From Zygaena filipendulae (taxonomy: Eukaryota; Arthropoda; Insecta; Lepidoptera; Zygaenidae): a DNA stretch of 64,000 bases. The notes under the pieces were generated by a model. The model did no database searches. It saw nothing but the letters and a program-made list of their open reading frames with translations, and had not been told where the DNA came from. The stretch lies in assembly GCA_907165275.2 (NCBI GenBank), contig OU015653.1, positions 14,476,001 to 14,540,000 of the forward strand, given 5' to 3'. The position numbers were made by a program, and so were the translations under genes. Shown one piece after another: positions 46,956-55,127 of this stretch. Position 1 is the stretch's first letter, and each line of letters starts with the position of its first letter.

Positions 46956-49344
46956 TGTAACTTTCACCCTCCTCCATCAATTTATGAACAACATCAAAGA
47001 TGTTGAACATTTTAATTTTGGCCAATTTCGTCTAATAGTTAGACCCAGTTTTACGTTGTGTTATAAATGACTCCAGTTTCTTTTAGGTTGAGATTCGATT
47101 CCGTCACCATCCTATCCGCATTATTATAATGGGTCGAGGTTGGACTTAGGTATTAATTGAATAAAACAACCATCAATTAATTTGACATTTTATTTTAATA
47201 TTCGTGCATAATATTTCTGTAAGAAATATTTATATTTAGTACACCCAACTGCGTTTGAGTTGGGTGACATTCGATCTTTATATGAACTCGCTCTACACGA
47301 ACGGTTCTATTTTTAAGTGCGAGACTACACTGTACATTTATTTAACGTCTGTGCGTTAATAGTGTTGTTAGCCCGGAAGCAGAGAGACTCCAAAGACGGT
47401 ATCCTTATTACAGTGGTACACATAATCACTAACTTACGTCTATCGACGTTAGTAGTGTTCGGATTCTGAGATAGGAATATGATGCTCATAGAACACCTCC
47501 CATACGATGTTTATTATAATCAACTTGATATTCCAATAGGAATATTTACAATGGCTCTCACTACATAACAAGTTTATTATATAGCGAGAGGTGGAATAGC
47601 CCCGTCCTGCGCTACCCACGGTGATGGTCATCCGCCTGCTCATAAGCAGTTACCACCCCCCCCCACCTGTGTTGCACAAGGTAGAGAGTTCTCCAAATAT
47701 GCATAACCGACATCCGTTAGAGGATGAATCAGCTATATGAGACTGTACGTCCCGTATCAGCAGCAATCGTTGGAGGTCATAATTCGGCGGTGCCGAGACC
47801 CCTGGGTACGTGTCAGCCCGAAGACCGAGGCCGTAATGCGGATAGTACCGCGACCTCAACACCATCCCAATAATTCAAATATAAGTGTATGAGACCAGTC
47901 TCGCCGGACATCATAACTTCAGTCGGTCAATTTGTGTTATAAGTAGCTACACGTAGCTAAGGCCGAAGCCCAATTGATTGGATCACACTCGTCCTCGTAC
48001 AACACCCACTCAGCACTCGTTCATTTGATAAACAAGTCGTGTTGAAAAACACAACTGTTTACCGAGATCAAGCGTTAACGACTAGGTCGTCCACAGCCGA
48101 TCCCATAATCTCTGCACAACGTAACAAAGTCACAAAGCGCATTGACTATAATTATTATGTTTGTAAAAAAAAGAAAGTAATGTTATCTTGAAAGAAGAGC
48201 GTTCAACACTCCCTTGGTGTAGGAAGCGATCCCGCGTCTCCAGTCAGCCGCATAGTCGATGATAGTTTTTGAATAACACGGAAGGCGTAGTTATTCAATA
48301 GACAAGATACAATACGTGCACAACGAAACCCGTCACGGCGAAGACAACTCAAGGCGCGGATTTTTACCTTTCCACATTATCTTACGCTCGCGACGCGCGA
48401 CGTCTAACCGCTCAGGATTAGAGTTCATCGTCGTTGTAAATTCCAATAAATTGAAAATACACGTATGCATCGAGCCGATAAGATGTGATGAATTATAATT
48501 TAATAACAATAAAATTACAATCCATACACACCGAAAGCCTTCCTCATAATAATATTTGTCTTCGCACAAGATATCCTAACGGACGTCGAGCGCGTTGACA
48601 AGGCTTTCGTACAGAGCGACAAAGTCACTAAGTACGTAAGCTCGTTCGAACTCCCAACTTCATCATCTTTTGTGTGATCAGTGGTCGGCGGACATTTCAA
48701 CTAAGACCTTCACGTGAGACTCCAATATAATTATTTAGATTTGTATAATAATACAATATCTGTATACGAGCTACCACCAAACTCGTTTGTCAACACTCTA
48801 TGTTAACTTAATATTTAGATAAGCATAATAATGCAAATCTATATTCGAGCCACCACCAAACTCGTTTAACAACATTTAATGTTGTATACGCGACGCGCTC
48901 TACGCGCGACGCGTAGCCTCTCGACTCGCTCGTCCGCCCGCCGCGCGATGCCACTTCACGTCTCAGCCGCCCGCGTGGATACTGGCGGTGCGTTCACGTC
49001 TCGTTTGAGAGGGGTATGCGGGGGGTTGGGGGGTACAAGTCGATATCACCGTTACATCTGAAACCAAGCACACGGTTAATATACCTTATTATAAACATTT
49101 TATTTCATATGAATAATTACTTTATTCATTTTAGTTTATGAATTATACATCAATAATCATATAAACTTTAGATTTCGAGTTTATCAACTCGCAATACTTT
49201 AAATATATTTCAACTTAAGTTTTATAGTGTATTATATCATAATACATTATACATATAGTGTATTATGTTATAATACATTATACATATATCTTTAAAATGC
49301 TTTTTCGAATATAAATAAATTTTTAAGCCTCATAGGGCGTCACA
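46956..49344 (-). repeat. 3' LTR (left copy)
   Basis: 2,389 bp, TG...CA bounded: in element sense it begins TGTGACGCC and ends GTTACA. Two 31-bp near-repeats lie at 49224-49254 and 49255-49285, and a minus-strand TATAAAA at 49226-49220. It contains a CpG-rich segment near 48.9 kb and a C9-10 run near 47.655 kb. Small frames inside occur identically in both LTRs and carry no recognised motif. This is long for a Ty3/gypsy LTR. Confidence 0.92.
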
Positions 49345-49358
49345 ATCCCCCCCCAAAG
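49345..49358 (-). other. polypurine tract
   Basis: Element-sense CTTTGGGGGGGGAT directly abuts the start of the 3' LTR; this is the expected site for plus-strand DNA priming. Confidence 0.7.
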
Positions 49359-49980
49359 TTTTATGAAACACTGAGTAATAAAACTTTCTAAGTTATTTTC
49401 GCCTCTTTAATTATACCATAAATTTATTATTTTTTTCTGGGAAGCAGCCGCCCCAACACCCCTCCAACCACATTCAATCGTTCACCAATAAAGTGATGTG
49501 GAATGGCGATGTGTTTGTTATGGTATTAATTAGTTTTGCTAGATCTCATATAGTTATGCTTTATCGCATAATAGGCGATTAAAGTATGTTTGTTATATCA
49601 AGACATCTTTTGGTTTTTGAACCAATATATATTGTTTAACTGATTGAATGTGATTGAGCCACTTCTCCCTGACCCATTTTTTTTCTATGTCTTTATTCAC
49701 TTAAAATAATTATCACAATTATTTATGTACATTCGAATCAACAATATTTACAATCTTAAGATACAATCTTAATGATTAGTTCCTTCTTACAATATTATTA
49801 ACAATCATATCAGGGTACAATCTTAATAATATTTATTACATCGAATCAACAACATCAACAATCATAAGATACAATCTTAATGATTAATATTTCGAATCAA
49901 CAACATTATTTACATATTAACAACCATCTTAAACATTAAAAATGTTTACATTATTATCGGACCTTCGGGGTAGTCCTTTA
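49359..49980 (-). other. noncoding 3' region of the retrotransposon
   Basis: About 620 bp between the pol stop and the polypurine tract, with no ORF. It holds degenerate repeats of ATACAATCTTAATGATTA and CGAATCAACAACAT (49730-49925). An env-like gene is absent. Confidence 0.6.
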
Positions 49981-52900
49981 TTATTTGTAATATTTGTACA
50001 AGTGAATAGCATTATAATTGCCTTTAAGGTTATCAGTGTTCACGTCTTGTAGAGTATAAACATTATTGAAAGGCACGGCGGCCACTCTGTATGGACCTTC
50101 ATACAAAAATTCAAACTTTTTTGTCTCTTTACGCCCTTTAACGGACCTGTTATCTCTACGTATTTTTACTAAGTCACCAATTTGAAATACAATCAATTTA
50201 TGACTCTTGTCATATTTCGTGCGTCGTACATTACTAGCACTTTTTAAATTCTCTCGAACTTGAGTTCTGATATCGTGTAAATTTAAGGGTTTTCTGTTGA
50301 TCATGAGCTTCTCATCAAATGATAATTTATTTGGTTCACCGTACATAACTTCACACGGAGTGAAGCCTATACTGTCATGAAAACTATTGTTATATAACTC
50401 TTCTAAAGTCGGTAGTATATTAGGCCAAGACTTATGATTCGAACCACAATAGGTTCTAAACAATCTTCCCAACTCTCTGTTTACTCTTTCAACTGTATTC
50501 GGTCTAGGATTTCTCACAGTGGTATATATAGCTTTGATGCCCAACTCTTTCACACCATCTCTCCACACATTACTTATAAATTGCTTTCCATTGTCTGTCA
50601 TTATAGTTTTCGGCTTTATAATCTCTGAAAAGTGTTTTAGTTTAGATAAAACACTTCTGCCGGTGGCATCTTTCATCGGGTATAACTTTATAAATTTACT
50701 GAATGTGTCCTGAAAGACTATTATGAATTTCAGCCCGAGGGTTCCTGCTGGTAGCGGTCCGTATATATCTGCCATTACAATGTCTCCAATGTCTTTAGAC
50801 AATATCGACTGACAGGGTCCAACATATTTAATATTCTCGCTCTTTGACATTTGGCATACATGACATGTTTTAATCCTCTTTCTCACATCTCTAGTAAGCG
50901 CATGCCAATAAAATCTATCTTTAATATATTTTACAACTTTATAAGCACCTTGATGCCCCATTTCAAGGTGTACTTGATCGATTATATCGTTAATTAAGAT
51001 TTTTGGAAGATATATGACTTCCTTGCTCGTCTCAATTGAACTATAATACAAAATGTTGTTTCGTAATTTACATCGCAATAAAATTCTATCTGATCTACTT
51101 TGTGCCACACTCACGCTTCCCAGACGTTCTTTAATTGCGCTGATATCAGCGTCTAATGATTGTAGTTCAGATAATCGGTTCAATTTTTCTTTGAGCTCAA
51201 CATTTTCAGTAGTTTCTGTATATAATATCTCGAAGCATATACCCCTATCTTCCTGTATATGCTTGCCCTCAGGCAAATATCTCGATAATATATCAGCAAC
51301 TAAATTTTGTTTTCCTGTTATGTGTTCTACTTTATAATTAAACTGTTCCAAATAAAGTATCCAACGCGTTACTCTACTGTTATAAAGCTTCCAATTCTTC
51401 ACGAATATCAAAGCTTTATGATCAGTCTTAATCGTCAACTGTGCACCTCTTAGATATGTTTCAAACTTTTTTATACAACTTATTATTGCATAAAATTCTT
51501 GTTCAGTTACTGTCCAGTTTAATTCTGGTCCTTTTAATGTTTTACTGTGGTATCCTAAAATTTTCATTTCATTATTATCGTCCAATTGATAGAGCACACC
51601 AGCCAATCCAATGCCCGAACAATCAGTTTGTAAGTAATACGGTTTATTAAAATCCGGATGGTGTAACATCACGGTTTTTATAAATCTTTCTTTTAATCGA
51701 TCAAATGCACCTTGTTCCTCAGAACCCCAATTCCATGATTGATCTTTCTTTAATAGTTTACACAATGGTACGATCAAATTGCTATAATCATGTATAAATC
51801 TTCGATAAAAATTACAGAGTCCCAAAAACGCTCTTAATTGCTTTACTTTCTTAGGTTTTGGAAAATCTCTTATACTCTTTAACTTGTCTGGATCTGTTTG
51901 TATCCCTTCAGTGGATATTATGAAACCCAACATCTTAATCTCTTTACATATAAATTCACATTTTTGCAAGTTACAGGTCATACCCGCTTCATACAGTTTG
52001 CCAAGGACCGTCTGTATATGTTCGAAGTGTAAATCCAACGTTCCAGTTGTGATAATTGCCAAGTCATCTAAGTAATTCACACAAAACTCTCTTACTTCCG
52101 GACCCAATATCTTGTCCATTGCACGACTGAAACTTCCCACTGAAGTCTTCAATCCTTGTGGTAGTACATTGTAAACATACGACTTTCCATTGAAGGTGAA
52201 CCCTGTGTACTTTCTACTTTCTTTACAAATCGGTATTTGAAAGTATGCATTATTTAAGTCGATAGTGGTTATATATTTCGCACCATGAAATGAATTCAAA
52301 ACGTCCAATTGCATTGGAGGTTTTTCAGTTTCGCCAATCATCTTTTTATTTATGCCTCTAGCATCTAATAAGACTCTTATAGAGCCGTCTTTCTTCAATG
52401 TGAATGTTAACGGACTACTGTATGGTGTTGACATTCTCGTTATAATACCATTACTCTCCATCTCATCCAACTTCGATTGAAGTTTCGCCCTGTAGGCGTA
52501 TGGTATAGGGTAAGATCTGTTTACAATAGGAAGCTCATCGACCATCTCTATCTTATGTTCGTAGCAATTCGCTCGTCCTAGTTGTTCGGAGAACATAGAA
52601 GCATAAGATTTTAGAACAACTTTTAAAGTCTCTCTATTTTTAGTGTTTAAGTCGCAACCAATTTTTATGTTATTAAAAATACTTTCAAAACTTGAGAAAT
52701 CAATTTTGCATATTGCTACAATATTTCTCTTGAACAACTCTATAAAATATTCTTTTGCATCTTTAGTTATATACATTCCAGTCTTATCAGTACTTAAATC
52801 TATGATGGCCCTATTCATCCTTAGCCAATCAAAACCAATAATACAAGATCTTACTAATTTAGGCACAATTAAGAAACTTGTTTCAATAATTAAATCGTTA

Positions 52901-53367
52901 AATCTCACAGGCAACAATACTATCTGTTGTATTTTAGAGCTCTTTTGTCCGAGGACACCTCTTATTTGGATTGCTTTTACAGGCATAGTAGCTAAATTCT
53001 GATTTTTCTTTGCAATTTCGATCCAGAGCTCTTCTGATATACAGGTAATATCGCTCCCTGTGTCCAGGAGAGCCTCTATCTCAAAATTGAATATATTTAT
53101 TACAACTTCACTTTTAAAATTTTCTAGTACTTCAATTTCTCTCTGAGATTCATTTAAAACAGACTTAACATTAAGTTCTGAGATAATGACTCCCTGTTGT
53201 AACATGTCTTGTCTATTTTGTAAGTGTTTTACAAAGTTGTACTTCATATTATTAAACTCATAGCCTAACCCCTCTTTGTGAGTTTGACCATTTAGTTCGA
53301 TAGGTTTGTAGAGTCCTTGAGAATTCTTTCCTAATTTCTCGCCTGGGCGCCACCCCATGCTCTTCAT
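49981..53367 (-). CDS. pol: retrotransposon Pol polyprotein
   Basis: 1,128 residues counted from the first ATG; the frame is open 22 codons further back to the slippery site, and translation most likely enters by -1 frameshift from gag. Domains: G-patch-like 1-38 (M-G-W-x-x-G-E-x-L-G-K...L-G-Y); aspartic protease with L-D-T-G-S-D at 101-106 and I-I-G-F-D near 176; reverse transcriptase with T-I-D-L-N-N-A-Y near 368-375, V-L-P-Q-G 401-405 and Y-L-D-D 432-435; RNase H with T-D-C-S 581 and T-D-H-K-A 648, A-D-I-L-S-R 691; integrase with H800/H805 and C835/C838 zinc site, D867, D925 and E960 (35 residues apart); GPY/F motif near 1091. All catalytic residues are present. It makes and integrates the element's DNA copy. 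There is no chromodomain. Confidence 0.93.
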   Translation of the reverse strand: MKSMGWRPGEKLGKNSQGLYKPIELNGQTHKEGLGYEFNNMKYNFVKHLQNRQDMLQQGVIISELNVKSVLNESQREIEVLENFKSEVVINIFNFEIEALLDTGSDITCISEELWIEIAKKNQNLATMPVKAIQIRGVLGQKSSKIQQIVLLPVRFNDLIIETSFLIVPKLVRSCIIGFDWLRMNRAIIDLSTDKTGMYITKDAKEYFIELFKRNIVAICKIDFSSFESIFNNIKIGCDLNTKNRETLKVVLKSYASMFSEQLGRANCYEHKIEMVDELPIVNRSYPIPYAYRAKLQSKLDEMESNGIITRMSTPYSSPLTFTLKKDGSIRVLLDARGINKKMIGETEKPPMQLDVLNSFHGAKYITTIDLNNAYFQIPICKESRKYTGFTFNGKSYVYNVLPQGLKTSVGSFSRAMDKILGPEVREFCVNYLDDLAIITTGTLDLHFEHIQTVLGKLYEAGMTCNLQKCEFICKEIKMLGFIISTEGIQTDPDKLKSIRDFPKPKKVKQLRAFLGLCNFYRRFIHDYSNLIVPLCKLLKKDQSWNWGSEEQGAFDRLKERFIKTVMLHHPDFNKPYYLQTDCSGIGLAGVLYQLDDNNEMKILGYHSKTLKGPELNWTVTEQEFYAIISCIKKFETYLRGAQLTIKTDHKALIFVKNWKLYNSRVTRWILYLEQFNYKVEHITGKQNLVADILSRYLPEGKHIQEDRGICFEILYTETTENVELKEKLNRLSELQSLDADISAIKERLGSVSVAQSRSDRILLRCKLRNNILYYSSIETSKEVIYLPKILINDIIDQVHLEMGHQGAYKVVKYIKDRFYWHALTRDVRKRIKTCHVCQMSKSENIKYVGPCQSILSKDIGDIVMADIYGPLPAGTLGLKFIIVFQDTFSKFIKLYPMKDATGRSVLSKLKHFSEIIKPKTIMTDNGKQFISNVWRDGVKELGIKAIYTTVRNPRPNTVERVNRELGRLFRTYCGSNHKSWPNILPTLEELYNNSFHDSIGFTPCEVMYGEPNKLSFDEKLMINRKPLNLHDIRTQVRENLKSASNVRRTKYDKSHKLIVFQIGDLVKIRRDNRSVKGRKETKKFEFLYEGPYRVAAVPFNNVYTLQDVNTDNLKGNYNAIHLYKYYK

Positions 53368-53381
53368 AATGTCGAACCCAC

Positions 53382-53439
53382 GGTTCCTTACACTACCGAC
53401 TGCAACCGGAACCCTCTTCGCAGTCTTTAGTTGTTTAAA
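53382..53439 (-). promoter_or_regulatory. -1 programmed ribosomal frameshift signal (slippery site plus pseudoknot)
   Basis: Slippery heptamer TTTAAAC at 53439-53433 sits in the gag frame as T-TTA-AAC, two codons before the gag TAA (53429-53427). A 7-nt spacer follows. Stem 1 is GACTGC (53425-53420) with GCAGTC (53403-53398), extendable by a G-U and an A-U pair. The loop GGTTCC (53413-53408) pairs with GGAACC (53387-53382), making an H-type pseudoknot. Re-reading one base back at the site enters a stop-free frame leading straight into pol. Frame arithmetic was checked base by base; folding was not computed. Confidence 0.75.
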
Positions 53440-54416
53440 GGTGCGGTGCCTTCACTCTCCCGCTCCTCTTCTAAATTGCCCGATGTCACTGTCGACGTCG
53501 GTTTTGTTTCACTAGGTTTCCGCCACTCTTTGCGGTATTTATTTTGAAAATCTTTTTTCCAATTTTCATTAATATTCTTGTTGCTTTTTTGATATTTCAC
53601 AGGTTGTTGCCTTTCCTCCGCTCTATTATCATCCAAAGCCCTGAGGAATTTTGTTACCTCAGCAATTGTCTGACTCTTAGACCAGAACCATAAATCTTGT
53701 ACATTAGTTGGAAAGTGTTTGATTATATCGGACACCAGATCCTCCTCTGGTATTTGTCTTGTAAGCATTTTTGCTTGCCCTACGAGCTTTATAAAATGAT
53801 CGGACATTTTCGGACATTTTTCCCCGTTCCATTTGTTATACGCAATCTCTCTACGTATTTTGTCTTGCTCGGGTTTTCCCCAATAAGTTTCGAGAAATTC
53901 TCGTTTAAAATCATTAAAACTATACCATGAATCTTTATAAATTCGGGCCCACGCCTTTGCCTCCGCCTTAAGACACTCAATAGCAATCTGTACCTCTCGT
54001 CCTTTCACATCACGTCTCTTTTCAAGATACGTTTCTAGGTCCTCGATAAAAGTAACCGGATGCCCCTTCTCCGGGTTACTGAATTTAGGTTTTTCGTGTT
54101 GTAAACTCGATATATCGCTTACATATATGACTTTCTCTTGAACTTCCGGCTCTGAACTCTCAATTGTAACCTCTTGAGGTACATCTTCCTTTTCAGATGG
54201 CCGCTTAAGCTCTTGTTCGAGAACTTCAATTTTGTTTTGTAACCGCCGTGTAGTTCGTTTGAACAACTTGTACAAACGATCATACTTTGTTTCATTATCA
54301 GGTACCTCCTTTTCTCTGCCTTCGCGCCGCCTTTTACGCTGTGGCTGTACATTTTCTATTTCGGTCTCGGCTTCAACAGACTCCGTGGGTCCTTCATTCT
54401 CCTTCCTCTTGCCCAT
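53427..54416 (-). CDS. gag: retrotransposon Gag
   Basis: 329 residues from ATG at 54416. Features: basic patch R-K-R-R-R near 28-32; predicted coiled coil about 41-72; acidic linker; a retrotransposon-gag capsid-like core about 108-265 with the usual A-W-A-R...F-x-x-F-K-R-E-F pattern near 155-174; basic Lys/Arg/Asn-rich tail about 270-300. No CCHC zinc knuckle is visible, so RNA binding may rely on the basic tail. It forms the particle that packages element RNA. It is separated from the 5' LTR by a leader of about 700 bp and overlaps the pol frame at its 3' end through the frameshift signal. Confidence 0.88.
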   Translation of the reverse strand: MGKRKENEGPTESVEAETEIENVQPQRKRRREGREKEVPDNETKYDRLYKLFKRTTRRLQNKIEVLEQELKRPSEKEDVPQEVTIESSEPEVQEKVIYVSDISSLQHEKPKFSNPEKGHPVTFIEDLETYLEKRRDVKGREVQIAIECLKAEAKAWARIYKDSWYSFNDFKREFLETYWGKPEQDKIRREIAYNKWNGEKCPKMSDHFIKLVGQAKMLTRQIPEEDLVSDIIKHFPTNVQDLWFWSKSQTIAEVTKFLRALDDNRAEERQQPVKYQKSNKNINENWKKDFQNKYRKEWRKPSETKPTSTVTSGNLEEERESEGTAPLNN

Positions 54417-55104
54417 TTTTATTTATGCACTGATTCACTAGATTAAAGTTATTAAAAATTAAACTAAATCACAAGACAAGTCACTTAACAACTATTACAC
54501 TTAACGACTATTATGATACAATTAATTTAAGGATCGTCCTTGCGATGTCAGTAATTCGCTTTTAGCACTGTTAAAATGTCAATAATTGTCTTTACATATC
54601 ACTTTCACTATTGATGTTACTCGAGATAATGTCTTTTATACGTATCACTTTCACTATTGTTGTTACTCAAGATACGTATTTAAATATCACTTTCACTATT
54701 AATGTTACTCGAGATATGTATTAATTATCCTTCGGCAATCTGTAAGAGCATTGCAAGTTAATATTCCCAGCCTCAACACTTATAATGCGGATATTCAGAG
54801 TCAGGGTCGAATCTCACAACCTTTCCATTTCACGGACAACAAATTGTAGGGTGTTACCCCTACGTTATTATGTTTAAATAGCCATGCATTTATTGACCTA
54901 GGCCACTTGTATTCATTTCAGTCAACCATGCGATACGCTGTCGCGGTCGTTTTTATTTATTTGATTCAACCATGCGATTCACTGTCGCGGTCGTTTATTC
55001 GTATGTAAGCCAACCTTGCGATGCACTGTCGCGGTCGTTTATTCGTATGTAAGCCAACCTTGCGATGCACTGTCGCGGTCGCTTTTACTTTACTAACTTA
55101 GCCA
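54417..55104 (-). other. retrotransposon 5' leader with tandem repeats
   Basis: Noncoding. It has three related blocks of ACTTTCACTATT...GTTACTC starting at 54601, 54647 and 54689 (spacing 46 and 42). It also has four copies of CTGTCGCGGTCG at 54938, 54982, 55026 and 55070, exactly 44 bp apart. Confidence 0.8.
54920..55095 (-). repeat. 44-bp leader tandem repeat (4 units)
   Basis: The last two units are almost identical, each with GTAAGCCAACCTTGCGATGC; the first two have diverged between the CTGTCGCGGTCG anchors. It lies just inside the primer-binding site. Confidence 0.85.
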
Positions 55105-55105
55105 T

Positions 55106-55124
55106 GATCCTGGTCACGGCACCA
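55106..55124 (-). other. tRNA primer-binding site
   Basis: The plus strand ends in GGTCACGGCACCA, the form of a tRNA 3' end with CCA. In element sense TGGTGCCGTGACC starts 3 nt after the 5' LTR. The pattern best fits tRNA-His as I recall it (5' GCCGTGA pairing with TCACGGC); the isoacceptor is not verified. Confidence 0.7.
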
Positions 55125-55127
55125 AAT

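Noticed and set aside
47449..49061. Six small ORFs in the left LTR, repeated identically in the right LTR at +8,172
   Set aside because: They are LTR sequence, lie on both strands and overlap each other. No motif was recognised, and identity between copies reflects recent LTR duplication rather than selection.
49345..49980. env gene after pol
   Set aside because: No open frame and only AT-rich degenerate repeats between the pol stop and the polypurine tract.
50434..53930. Plus-strand ORFs over gag and pol
   Set aside because: Antisense shadows of intact gag and pol; no motifs.
54938..55080. CRISPR-like array
   Set aside because: Regular 44-bp spacing comes from tandem repeats of the whole unit inside a eukaryotic retrotransposon leader; there are no unique spacers or cas genes.
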